From the NCBI GenBank assembly GCA_947479475.1, contig CANJZW010000043.1:1-37692 (forward strand): a DNA stretch of 37,692 nt. The letters run 5' to 3'. The position numbers were made by a program, and so were the translations under genes. This DNA is from Chthoniobacteraceae bacterium. Its GTDB lineage: Bacteria; Verrucomicrobiota; Verrucomicrobiia; Chthoniobacterales; Chthoniobacteraceae. Below are positions 25,247 to 33,493 of the stretch, in pieces. Under the pieces are notes generated by a model. The model worked only from the letters and a program-made list of their open reading frames with translations, was not told the origin of the DNA and did no database searches. How positions within the stretch are numbered: position 1 is the stretch's first letter; the number at the start of each line of letters is the position of its first letter.

Positions 25247-25274
25247 GTTGTTGGTTGTTGGTTGTTGGTTGTTG
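25247..25274 (-). repeat. Four GTTGTTG heptamers upstream of the double DUF1080 gene
   Basis: Four perfect tandem copies of the plus-strand heptamer GTTGTTG (CAACAAC on the coding strand), ending 15 bases before the ATG at 25231, where a ribosome-binding site would lie. A different heptamer array occupies the same place before the DUF1080 copy at 29448. Confidence 0.85.
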
Positions 25275-25298
25275 GGTCGAGGGGGGCTTGGCTACGTT

Positions 25299-27107
25299 TC
25301 ATTTCGACAGGCTCTTCACATAGGCCATGAGCGCGTTGATTTCGTCGTCGGTCATCGGTGCCACCACCATGCCGGGCATGGATCCTTCATGAATCTTCTT
25401 CATGGGTTCCTTCACCGATTCGACGAAATAGGCTTCATTGAAGTCCACGCTGATCAGAGGACCGTCGATGCCGTCATGCACTTGGATCGGCTGGCCCCAA
25501 AACTTGCCGAGGAAACGAGGCGCGTGCAGCGCCTCACCCGGGGGGGCCGGGACAGCGGGATCGATCTGATGGCAGGTGGCACAGAGTTTTTCAGTGAACA
25601 GCCGCTTCCCCCGAGCGATAGCGGAGTCCGCACCGGCGAGCGAGGTCTCCTCCGTCGATATTGGGGTCACCCTCGGTTTTACTTCGCCGTGGAAGGTGAC
25701 CAGCCGAAAAACCTTGCCAGTGGTCCCTTTAGGGCCCGCCAGAGAGGTGGTCAGAGCATAGAGTTCCCCCTCTGCATCCTCGCCAAAGGCGACCAGGTAG
25801 CCGTCGAGCGGCTCATCCGAGGGACCTATGAGGAACTCCTTCATTTCTCCCGAACGAAGATCGGCGTGGAATAGCTGCCCATGCAAGCCTCCGGAGGTGG
25901 TCCAATTGCCGAAGACATAGCGTCCCTGTAGCTGAGGGATCCCCGTGCCGTGGTACACGTAACCACCGATGACGGAGAGGACGCCTGACTGGATGTATCC
26001 GCGAGTGTAGGCGAGCGCAGGATCCATCAGCGGAGCTTGGCCGGCCCAAGGCGCATCCTTTGTGAACTTACCTGGATTGTCGTTGCGATAAGAATGACCC
26101 TCCTTGAACGGCCAGCCGTAATTCCCCCCACGTTTCACGATATTCACCTCTTCGATCGAACTCTGCCCGACATCGCCCACGATCAACTCTCCCGTGGCGC
26201 GATCGACACTCATCCGCCAGGGATTCCTAAGCCCGAGGGCAAAGATGGCATCGAGCCCCGGGCCACCGACATAGGGATTGTCAGATGGGGTGCTGTATTG
26301 ACCAGTCCCGGCCTTGACGCCGTGGAGGCCGAGCGGATCGATTCGAAGGATCTTGCCTCGCGGGCTATCGATGTCCTGCGCGATGCCCATGGGTGACTTA
26401 TCGGTAAACACGAGCCCGGTGCCACCGTCGCCGACGCTGATATACAGCAGGCCATCGTGGCCAAAGGCGAGGCTGCCACCGTTGTGATGGAAATTCGGCG
26501 TCGCGTAGGAGAACACGACTCGTCGGCTGCCGATATCGACGCGGTTGGTATCATCGTCGGAGACGCGCCACTCCGTCACGACGTTAAGGTGATCGACTTT
26601 TTCGGTGGCGCTTGCCAGAGGAACCTCGCATGGGCCGGGAGGCTCGCTCGTGAAGGTATAAAGCTTGCGAAATCCAGGGTGCTCCTTGCGGTCGTATTGG
26701 GGGTGGAACGCCAGGCCGAGCAATCCACACTCGTCGTAGGCTGGATTCACTTCCTTCAACCAGGGCCGCAGGTCGAGGAACGCCTCGCTGAGCAAGCGTG
26801 CGTGATCGACGATGCGGATGATGCCGACCTGGTCCGCAACGTAGAGTCGGTCCTTTTGTCCCGGCGCGTATGTCAGCACCAGCGGAACCGCAAACCCAGA
26901 CGCCACCTCCTGCAGGCCGACTGCAATGTCACCCTTGGGCATGCGTTGCGCCTTTCGATCGAACGAAATGCCGCGAACAATGCCGCTCGCTAGGGCCTCC
27001 TTGGAATTGGGAATCGAGCCCGATGGCTGCTTGGGGGCAGCGGGTTCGGCCCGGAGATCCGGTTGTGCGAGAAGCAGAGCGGCGAGGAGTGTGAGTGTGG
27101 CTTTCAT
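25299..27107 (-). CDS. PQQ-type glucose/sorbosone dehydrogenase with C-terminal cytochrome c domain
   Basis: 602 residues from the Met at 27107, which yields a Sec signal (MKATLTLLAALLLAQPDLRA). Residues about 70-475 are a six-bladed GSDH-type propeller: GFAVPLVLTYAPGQKDRLYV, GLLGLAFHPQY, ATPNFHHNGGSLAFGHDGLL, YISVGDGG, IFALGLRNPWRMSVDRATGE and NYGWPFKEG are family hallmarks. After a linker a heme c domain has CATCH at 509-513 and candidate distal Met in GSMPGM (about 577/580). Such proteins oxidise sugars in the periplasm and pass electrons through the attached heme. It starts 11 bases after the sialidase-like gene and is followed by the double DUF1080 gene after 67. It is a candidate source of the 3-keto or lactone intermediate used by its neighbours (inference). 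Confidence 0.9.
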   Translation of the reverse strand: MKATLTLLAALLLAQPDLRAEPAAPKQPSGSIPNSKEALASGIVRGISFDRKAQRMPKGDIAVGLQEVASGFAVPLVLTYAPGQKDRLYVADQVGIIRIVDHARLLSEAFLDLRPWLKEVNPAYDECGLLGLAFHPQYDRKEHPGFRKLYTFTSEPPGPCEVPLASATEKVDHLNVVTEWRVSDDDTNRVDIGSRRVVFSYATPNFHHNGGSLAFGHDGLLYISVGDGGTGLVFTDKSPMGIAQDIDSPRGKILRIDPLGLHGVKAGTGQYSTPSDNPYVGGPGLDAIFALGLRNPWRMSVDRATGELIVGDVGQSSIEEVNIVKRGGNYGWPFKEGHSYRNDNPGKFTKDAPWAGQAPLMDPALAYTRGYIQSGVLSVIGGYVYHGTGIPQLQGRYVFGNWTTSGGLHGQLFHADLRSGEMKEFLIGPSDEPLDGYLVAFGEDAEGELYALTTSLAGPKGTTGKVFRLVTFHGEVKPRVTPISTEETSLAGADSAIARGKRLFTEKLCATCHQIDPAVPAPPGEALHAPRFLGKFWGQPIQVHDGIDGPLISVDFNEAYFVESVKEPMKKIHEGSMPGMVVAPMTDDEINALMAYVKSLSK

Positions 27108-27118
27108 GGTGCATTTCC

Positions 27119-28783
27119 TTACCTTGTCGGAATGAAGAGGGTTGTCGGCTTGCTTGGGGTGAGTGGCAGCTCGCGCCAACCGTCATCCCTCAGGGTGCCG
27201 GCGGTGAGAGGGCCTGTCTTTCCTGTGGCGTAATCAGGGAGGATCACGGTCAGCTTCACATTAGCCGGAGGAGCGAGGGTGATCTCCTGCACGCCGTCCT
27301 TAAGCTGCGATTTGAAATGGATCGGGCCGCGCACAGTGAAGAGCTCCGTCTCCAAGCCCTTCAGGTCGCCAAGTCGCGGTTGAAGCTTGAAGATGCCGTC
27401 GGGTTGTTCGGCAGGTTCAAAGCGGAGCAGACGGTTTATCAGCACGGCGTTCGGGGTGAAGTCCACGTCGTTGGGGTTCTGTGGGTTGATTGGGATATAG
27501 TCGTGCCTCGGTGTGGTCAGCTTGTGAGCGCGAATCTTGAGGCGGCTGTCAGGCGAAACGAGCTTGCCCGCCAGGACATCTGCTTCGCGGATGCGTGCGA
27601 GCACGATTTCTCGTCCGTCTGCACCGTAGCGGCTCAGTTCGTAGCTGACCCAAATCGAGCCGTCGTCGGTCTGAACTCCGTCAGGGTAAGTCGTGAGCTT
27701 CTCAATCCTTTGGTGGGGGGATTCATCCGGGAGGTAAGATGGGATGTCGCGATCATCCAGTCGCAATCCACCTTTCCACGTGGCTCCGTCGTTTTCAGAG
27801 AGCACGGCAGTCATGTGAGTCCGCTCCCGCAGCTGTCGCAGATTGACCAGCGGCCCCTTGGTGGCGAGCGGATCGGGTGTTTCGGGTGGGCGATTGTAAA
27901 CCAGCAGCAGGTTGCCGGATTTCAGACGGCTTATGAAGAAGCGGGAATGCACGACGGCGTTGAGCCCAGGCAGTGCGTCGAAGTCGCCCCAGGTGCGGCC
28001 GCCGTCAGCAGAGATGGTCCTGCGGATTCCAGAGACAGTGCGGATGAACAAAGCGATCCGCCCGTCGCGCAGTTCCACGGTGATTGGCTCTCCGATCTGG
28101 ATCTCCACGCCGGGCTTGCTGTTCACGCTGCCGATGAAGGAAAAATTCTTTCCCTCATCCTGCGACCGATAAACCGTCACCCCTTTGAATCCCAAGGTGG
28201 GGATTTTATTGTGCGGCGTCCAGAGCCATGAGCCATCTGCCAACACGGTCGGCTTGTTGATAAAGAAGCCCTGCGAGACAAAGAACGGAGGCTGAAAATG
28301 CGGCTTCGCGGCTTGGGGATCGTCGGCAATATTGGCTACCATTCCCCCGTTCGCATAGTAATACCACCACAGCCGGCCGCGTGGATCAATCCAGAGTCCA
28401 GGATCTTGGACATGCTGCCCACGCGGTGACTTGACCACTGCGACAGGTCCTTGGAACGTCTGGCCTCCATCGCCGCTGGTGAACAGGAGCACATAGGTCG
28501 GCTCGGTGCGGTCACCTTCGAAACCTCCGCCGCTCATCCATGACAGCCAAATCCGACCCTTCGGGCTCATGGTCATGCTCCCGGATCCCTGCCAGATGCG
28601 CTTTCCATCGGCAAACTCCGGGCCCGGATCAAGGATAGGTGCCAGTGGTATGCCCGAGGGCTTTCGGGACATAATTGCGGCCAGCTTGTCGTCACTGGCA
28701 ACGGGCTCGGGCTTATCAGCGGCGTGCAGCGCGGCCAGCGATGCGAGAAGCAGCGCGGCGAGGAGTGTGAGGGTGTGTTTCAT
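27119..28783 (-). CDS. Secreted BNR/sialidase-like six-bladed propeller
   Basis: 554 residues with signal peptide 1-22 (MKHTLTLLAALLLASLAALHA). The propeller, about 55-410, has four clear Asp boxes: SGDGGQTF (103-110), SQDEGKNF (207-214), SADGGRTW (258-265) and SENDGATW (329-336). Other BNR_2 signs are GRIWLSWMSGGG and FFISRLKSGNLLLVYNR. The region 415-554 is an added beta-rich C-terminal domain. Sialidase family proteins in PVC bacteria often have other acidic-sugar substrates, so neuraminidase activity is not certain. An open frame to 29023 runs through the DUF1080 gene and is rejected. Thirty-eight bases separate it from the DUF1080 gene upstream. Its first 40 coding bases are almost the same as those of the PQQ dehydrogenase. 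Confidence 0.87.
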   Translation of the reverse strand: MKHTLTLLAALLLASLAALHAADKPEPVASDDKLAAIMSRKPSGIPLAPILDPGPEFADGKRIWQGSGSMTMSPKGRIWLSWMSGGGFEGDRTEPTYVLLFTSGDGGQTFQGPVAVVKSPRGQHVQDPGLWIDPRGRLWWYYYANGGMVANIADDPQAAKPHFQPPFFVSQGFFINKPTVLADGSWLWTPHNKIPTLGFKGVTVYRSQDEGKNFSFIGSVNSKPGVEIQIGEPITVELRDGRIALFIRTVSGIRRTISADGGRTWGDFDALPGLNAVVHSRFFISRLKSGNLLLVYNRPPETPDPLATKGPLVNLRQLRERTHMTAVLSENDGATWKGGLRLDDRDIPSYLPDESPHQRIEKLTTYPDGVQTDDGSIWVSYELSRYGADGREIVLARIREADVLAGKLVSPDSRLKIRAHKLTTPRHDYIPINPQNPNDVDFTPNAVLINRLLRFEPAEQPDGIFKLQPRLGDLKGLETELFTVRGPIHFKSQLKDGVQEITLAPPANVKLTVILPDYATGKTGPLTAGTLRDDGWRELPLTPSKPTTLFIPTR

Positions 28784-28821
28784 AGCGGGGGCTGGGGGCG
28801 TGCGCTGAGTGGTGGGACGCC

Positions 28822-29448
28822 CTACTTTCCCTTCGCTGCGGGCAGCTCCGTGATGGCGATGTCCTTGTAGCGGACGATGGAGGAGGAATTGCCGTGGATC
28901 TGCATGGCGATGATGCCGGTGGTGGCGATGGCGGGGTCGGTCTCGGTGTAGTCCACGGTTTGCACGCCATTGAGCCAGATTTGAATGCGCGAGCCTTCGG
29001 CGCGGATGCGGTAGTCGTTCCATTCTCCGACCGGTTTACGCGCATTTTCCAGCACTTTCTTGGTAGGCCGGAGCAGAAGTCCGCGACGACCATTGTCGTA
29101 GAGCGCACCGTCATAACCTGCGCCGAGGTCGGCCTGGAAGCCGATGACCTCGCGGCCTTTGGGCGCGCGTTTCGAGCGGAACTGCACGCCGCCATTCACG
29201 AAGCCTTCGGTGCCTTCCAGCTTCCATTTCAGCGTGAGTTCAAAGTCGCCGAACTCCTTCGTGGTCGCGAGATAGTCGTTGTGGGGTTGCCTCTTCTCGA
29301 GAGATCCCGAAGTGAAAGCGCCGTCTTCAATGCGCCATTGCGTGGTGGTGTCGCCCTCCCAACCGGTGAAGGTCTTGCCCTCGGAGAGCGGTGTCTGAGC
29401 CGAAGCTGCGGAGGTGAGGAGAACAAGGGTGAGGAGGAGGTTTTTGAT
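28822..29448 (-). CDS. Single-domain DUF1080 protein with ATC in place of its ATG start
   Basis: 208-codon frame that aligns end to end with the first domain of the double DUF1080 protein at 23996: signal KNLLLTLVLLTSAASAQ, LSEGKTFTGWEGD, KEFGDFELTLKWKLE, GFVNGGVQFRSKRA, ADLGAGYDGALYDN, RKPVGEWNDYRIRAEG, IQIWLNGVQTVDY. The codon that aligns with the paralogue ATG reads ATC (29448-29446), and no ATG, GTG or TTG occurs between the upstream in-frame stop and a GTG at 29199, which would remove the signal peptide and one third of the domain. All other features, including frame, are intact. Either this copy uses a rare AUC start, is newly silenced, or the base is a sequencing error. The gene is in the middle of an otherwise compact unit, 91 bases after the PVC dehydrogenase. 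Confidence 0.8.
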   Translation of the reverse strand: MKNLLLTLVLLTSAASAQTPLSEGKTFTGWEGDTTTQWRIEDGAFTSGSLEKRQPHNDYLATTKEFGDFELTLKWKLEGTEGFVNGGVQFRSKRAPKGREVIGFQADLGAGYDGALYDNGRRGLLLRPTKKVLENARKPVGEWNDYRIRAEGSRIQIWLNGVQTVDYTETDPAIATTGIIAMQIHGNSSSIVRYKDIAITELPAAKGK

Positions 29449-29454
29449 GATTTT
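28839..29454 (-). repeat. Copy B of a 0.6 kb direct repeat (DUF1080 domain)
   Basis: Direct repeat partner of 24619-25237, same orientation, carrying the start-mutated DUF1080 gene. The interval between copies holds the sialidase-like and PQQ-dehydrogenase genes, so recombination between copies could delete those two genes and leave one intact DUF1080. Confidence 0.8.
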
Positions 29455-29475
29455 AAAAGGTTGGTGGGGATGTTT

Positions 29476-29510
29476 TTAGTTCTTGGTTCTTAGTTCTTAG
29501 TTCTTGGTTG
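29476..29510 (-). repeat. Five TTRGTTC-like heptamers upstream of the DUF1080 copy
   Basis: Plus-strand units TTAGTTC, TTGGTTC, TTAGTTC, TTAGTTC, TTGGTTG. They lie 27 bases before the mutated start at 29448, matching in place the GTTGTTG array before 25231. Shared period of seven but different unit. Confidence 0.8.
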
Positions 29511-29539
29511 GGGAGTAGTTGATTCTGTTTGGGCTGAGT

Positions 29540-32500
29540 TTATTTTCCTAAGTCGCTGACGTAGCGGATGAGGTCGGCCAGTTGCTGCTCGCTGAGTGTG
29601 GCGGTCAGGCCATCAGGCATGAGAGTTCCGGCGGTCTGAATTGTGGCGGTGCTGGCACGTGGGAGGGGCCTGACAGTACCGGTGGCTGGGTCGCGGATCT
29701 CTATGGTGTCGATGGTCTCGGAATGTTTAAACCCCGCAATCACGCTCCCATTCTTCATTGTGACGGTAGCGGCTTCGTAGCCTTCTTTGACGTTGAGCGC
29801 GGGCCAGATGATTTCACCAATGATCATGTCGATGGGCATGCTGCGGCTGATGGCGCTGAGGTCGGGGCCGATTTTGCTTTGCGCCGCTCCGGGCATGTGG
29901 CAGGCGATGCAGCCGGTTTGCTCGAAGACCTTTTTGCCTTCGGCGGCACGGCCGATGGTCTCCGCGGCCTTTACGATGGTGGCGACATACTCCTTCGTAT
30001 AGACGGGGAGTGTGGTGTTCATGCCCGCGAGATTCATGAGCAGTTGCGGCAATTTGCGGTCGCTATGGCCGAGCAGATTCAGTGCGGTGAGCGTGAACTT
30101 GGCGCTGGCGGCGCTGAGCGCTTGCGGCTTCGACAGGGCCTTGTTGAAAGCGGCGCTGCCTTCTGCTCGTGCGAGCATGGCCTTGACGAAAGCCGTGGCT
30201 TCCTCGCTGTGCTTGGCGTGGTTGAGTTTGCCCAGCACGATCCGTGCAGCCTCGTCCGGACTGCCAGTGATGAGCGCATCGAGCGCGGTGGCTTGCAACT
30301 CAGGAGACGTAGCGCTGTCGATGAGCCGTAGGAGAGTAGGATCGGGCGGGCCGCCAAAGTCACCGATGGCGGTCAACGCGGTTTGGCGCAAATGCAGCGG
30401 AGTGGCTTCGTCGGCAGCGAGGGCGCGGATGCGCTCGGCGAAGGCGGCGAGTTTCCAAGCACCCGCGATGCGTACGGCTTGGGTGCGCACGGCGGCATTC
30501 GTCGATGTGAAGAGCGGCTCGATGAACGACGCGGTGTCATTGGGTTTGGAACCGCGCAAGGCGGATGAGCTGGCGAGTGCAGCGAGAACGGCGGGATCCT
30601 GGCCGCCGCGCTCGAGGATGAGTCGGATGTCGGTTTCTCTGGCCACCGTGGCTAGGGCCTTGAGCCAAAGGGACTGACGCGCGGCATCGCCTGCATGACG
30701 CTCGATCTGCAGGCGCATGATGTCCCTGTTGTTCTCCACCTTGGCATTTTGCAGGGCAAAGATGAGGTGCTCGTCCTTGTCGAAAGCGAGTTTTCCAGCG
30801 GCGAGAGCTGGCACCCAGATCGGAGCGAGGCCGTTCAGCGTCTTCGGAAGTGCGTGTTGATGATAGGAGTTGAAAGGCTTGTCCAAAGCGCGCAGGGCGA
30901 CCACGGCTGCGCGTGGGTCCGGTACGTAGCTGGCCGCGACAATGGCTTCCAGACGCACCATTGGGTCTTCATCGGCAATCTGCGGGTCAAGCAACGTGAT
31001 GGCCTCGGGCAAGGCACCGTCCCGCGCCCACGTCGAAAGCGTGCGCGTGGCATAGGCGCGAATGCGGGCGTCCGGCGAACGTAGCAGCGACTTTAACAAC
31101 TCGGGGCGCGCCGTTTCGTGGGCCTCGTAAATGGCGAGGGCTTGCAGGCGGCGGTATTCATCCTTCGCATCACCCGCCGTGAGTTTGGCAACCCATGTGT
31201 CGAGTGCCGTGATCACTTCCTTGCTGTCGCGCTCGAACAGCAGGCGCTTGGATTGGTACTGGGCCCAGCGCTCGGGGGAGTCGAGTTGCTCAAAGAGGTC
31301 ACCCGCTGTGGCATTCACGAGAGATGCCGGCTTGACCAGCGGACGGCCCTGGTAAGTCACGCGCCAGATGCGGCCATGTTCTTTGTCGCGGTCGGGGTGC
31401 CGATAGGAGGCGCTGTAATGACCAATAATGGGATTATACCAATCAGCGACATAGAGCGCGCCGTCCGGGCCGCTACGGACTTCCACCGGGCGGAAGACAT
31501 TGTTCTTGGTCTCGATGATACTCGGGAGCTGCTTCGAGGAATATGCGCCGTCCTTGAGGTGTAGTTCGTGTTGCTCCAGACGGTTCGCGTAGAAGCCGCC
31601 GAGGATGACGCGGCCCTGCATCTCCTGCGGAAACTGGCTGCTGCCGATGAACTCCATGCCGACCTGCTTGGCGCTGGCATTGCAGACTCTCAACGCTCCG
31701 GAGGAACTGGCGAGGGTGGAGAGCACGAGCCCCGGTGTGCTGAAGAAAGCACCCAGGTCAGCTCCGCTTTTGTGGAAAGGCTGGCCGTAGTCCGTGGTGA
31801 TCACGCCCCAGCAGTTGGAGCCCGCAGTGGACCATTGAAAAAAGGGATCGAGGTGCCCGGTGCGCGGGCGCAGACGCCAGACGCCGGAGCGGTTCAGCGT
31901 CTCCACGCCATACGGGGTCTCAACGCGCGAGTAGATGTGATACCCCTGAGTGAACCACAACTCTCCGCCGAAGCCCCAGTTCAGGCAATTGATCAATTGG
32001 TGCGAGTCCCCCGTGCCGAAACCACCGAGAACGATGCGCCGGCTGTCCGCTTTCCCATCGCCATCGGTGTCGCGGAAGTGCAGCAACTCCGTGCCCTGCG
32101 CGACATAGAGTCCGCGATCGCCAAGCTCGATGCCAGTCGGCATTAACAAGCCCTCGACGAACTTGGTGAACTTGTCCGCTCGGCCATCGCCATCGGTGTC
32201 CTCGCACACCAGCACGTAGTCGTTGGGCTTTTCGCCCGGCTTTATCTGCGGATAGCTCACCGTGCAGGCGACCCACAGACGGCCGCGCTCATCCCAGCGC
32301 ATCTGGGACGGCTTCACAACGCCATCGGCTTCGGAGGCGAAAAGATTCACCTTGAAGCCGTCGAGAACGTTCAAGGACGCGAGTTCTTCCTCCGGCGATT
32401 GCGGCTTCACACTCGGCGGCTCGACAGGGATGGACGAGTGGATGCCGACGGGCGTCACGGGCTGGCCTTCGAGTGTCTTCCAGATGTTCTCATCAGCCTG

Positions 32501-33415
32501 CTGAACCAGCGGCACGAAGTCCTTCATTTCCTCCGGGAACAGGTGTTTTTTGTTGTCCTTCCAGTCCCTGGCAAACGCCTGAGTCGTGCGGTCGCCGGTG
32601 ATGAACGCCCAGTTCATGGGTCGCCAGTAATCAAACCACAGGCGCTCCATTTCGATCACGGCGCTGCGCAGGGCTTCTGTTTCCGCCTCGGGCTTCTTCG
32701 AGATGCCCAGCGACTTGGCGATGTGCGCCGCCACGATGCGATGACCCTGCTCATTGAGCTGGTAGCCATTGTCAGTCAGCGGATGCGCATCATGCGGGAG
32801 TTTCGTGAGATCGATAAACGTTACGCCAAGTTTCGCCGCGAGATCGCGAATGGCATCTACATAAGCCTGGACCGCAGTGTTGTTTCGTGTGAGATCGGGA
32901 GCGCGCGGCAGTGTGTTTTTTTCAAACCACATTGGGGAAACCAGCACCACGCGGCGGCCACCCTCCGTGAACTCCGCAATCAGTTTCTCATAGGCCGCGA
33001 TAAACGCAGGCAGCCTCTCCACGCCAGCGAGCGATTCCATCTGGCCAAACTGCGCGACCACCGCCGTTGCTCCGACCTCGGCGAGCTGGTGTCGCCAATC
33101 ACGCTGCTGCCGCCAGCTCTGGCTCGGGTCGAGTTTCCCCGCCGCGCCACCATCGCGCCACTGTTCAAATACCGTGTCGCCTTCCCACCCGAAGTTGCGC
33201 ACCTTGAGTTTTGCGTCGGGGCGCGCGGTGAAGAGATGCGTCTGCAGGAACCCGTTGAATCGAGTGCGCTCAATGGTGGATCCACCTGTCAGCGCAATCA
33301 CGTCGTTAGATTGCAGCCTGAAGGCAGCAGGTTCGGCCCGAAGATTCGGGTGGGTGAACAAGATGGTGGCAAGGATCGCCAGGCAAAGGAAGGGGGCGGA
33401 ACGGGTGGTGTCCAT
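29540..33415 (-). CDS. SGNH hydrolase + PVC-type membrane dehydrogenase + HEAT + heme c fusion
   Basis: 1291 residues from the Met at 33415, signal peptide about 1-27. An SGNH/GDSL-like domain (about 35-240) has block I ALTGGSTIER (Ser46), FGWEGDT and the end motif NEQGH (His225); its block III reads GQME where GxND is usual. Next is the PVC-type dehydrogenase propeller (TIGR02604-like, about 345-700): LDGFKVNLFASEADGVVKPS, MRWDERGRLWVACTVSYPQI, and two Ca-like DTDGDG loops. A HEAT-like helical repeat region follows (about 740-1100). The C-terminus is a TIGR02603-type heme domain with CIACH (about 1169-1173) followed by the VKEGYEAATVTMKNGSVIAG segment. Such dehydrogenases are thought to oxidise sugars or glycosides at the cell surface. 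First gene of the six-gene unit, divergent from the PAS-AraC regulator. Confidence 0.88.
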   Translation of the reverse strand: MDTTRSAPFLCLAILATILFTHPNLRAEPAAFRLQSNDVIALTGGSTIERTRFNGFLQTHLFTARPDAKLKVRNFGWEGDTVFEQWRDGGAAGKLDPSQSWRQQRDWRHQLAEVGATAVVAQFGQMESLAGVERLPAFIAAYEKLIAEFTEGGRRVVLVSPMWFEKNTLPRAPDLTRNNTAVQAYVDAIRDLAAKLGVTFIDLTKLPHDAHPLTDNGYQLNEQGHRIVAAHIAKSLGISKKPEAETEALRSAVIEMERLWFDYWRPMNWAFITGDRTTQAFARDWKDNKKHLFPEEMKDFVPLVQQADENIWKTLEGQPVTPVGIHSSIPVEPPSVKPQSPEEELASLNVLDGFKVNLFASEADGVVKPSQMRWDERGRLWVACTVSYPQIKPGEKPNDYVLVCEDTDGDGRADKFTKFVEGLLMPTGIELGDRGLYVAQGTELLHFRDTDGDGKADSRRIVLGGFGTGDSHQLINCLNWGFGGELWFTQGYHIYSRVETPYGVETLNRSGVWRLRPRTGHLDPFFQWSTAGSNCWGVITTDYGQPFHKSGADLGAFFSTPGLVLSTLASSSGALRVCNASAKQVGMEFIGSSQFPQEMQGRVILGGFYANRLEQHELHLKDGAYSSKQLPSIIETKNNVFRPVEVRSGPDGALYVADWYNPIIGHYSASYRHPDRDKEHGRIWRVTYQGRPLVKPASLVNATAGDLFEQLDSPERWAQYQSKRLLFERDSKEVITALDTWVAKLTAGDAKDEYRRLQALAIYEAHETARPELLKSLLRSPDARIRAYATRTLSTWARDGALPEAITLLDPQIADEDPMVRLEAIVAASYVPDPRAAVVALRALDKPFNSYHQHALPKTLNGLAPIWVPALAAGKLAFDKDEHLIFALQNAKVENNRDIMRLQIERHAGDAARQSLWLKALATVARETDIRLILERGGQDPAVLAALASSSALRGSKPNDTASFIEPLFTSTNAAVRTQAVRIAGAWKLAAFAERIRALAADEATPLHLRQTALTAIGDFGGPPDPTLLRLIDSATSPELQATALDALITGSPDEAARIVLGKLNHAKHSEEATAFVKAMLARAEGSAAFNKALSKPQALSAASAKFTLTALNLLGHSDRKLPQLLMNLAGMNTTLPVYTKEYVATIVKAAETIGRAAEGKKVFEQTGCIACHMPGAAQSKIGPDLSAISRSMPIDMIIGEIIWPALNVKEGYEAATVTMKNGSVIAGFKHSETIDTIEIRDPATGTVRPLPRASTATIQTAGTLMPDGLTATLSEQQLADLIRYVSDLGK

Positions 33416-33453
33416 GGGAGGAAGGCTGAGCCGGGATTGATTTCGGGCATTGT

Positions 33454-33493
33454 GTCGCAAATGCCACCTCTGTGCTTGGCACATACTAGCGAC
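33454..33493. promoter_or_regulatory. Candidate operator between divergent regulator and operon
   Basis: Nested inverted elements: GTCGC (33454-33458) with GCGAC (33489-33493), TGCCA (33462-33466) with TGGCA (33477-33481), and a central TGTGC-TTG-GCACA palindrome (33471-33483). It overlaps the candidate -35 box of the regulator and lies 39-78 bases upstream of the operon start, where an AraC-type activator or autorepressor could act. Confidence 0.35.

Noticed and set aside
25247..25274. Heptamer arrays as a CRISPR-like repeat
   Set aside because: Units are contiguous with no spacers and only seven bases long; simple tandem repeats.
27095..28231. 378-codon plus-strand frame opposite the sialidase-like gene
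   Set aside because: Fully antisense to a gene with four Asp boxes and a signal peptide; no family resemblance or ribosome-binding site.
28822..29199. Short DUF1080 frame starting at GTG 29199 as the true gene
   Set aside because: It would lose the signal peptide and the first third of the domain, both of which are present in frame upstream and match the paralogue; the ATC start variant explains the gap better.
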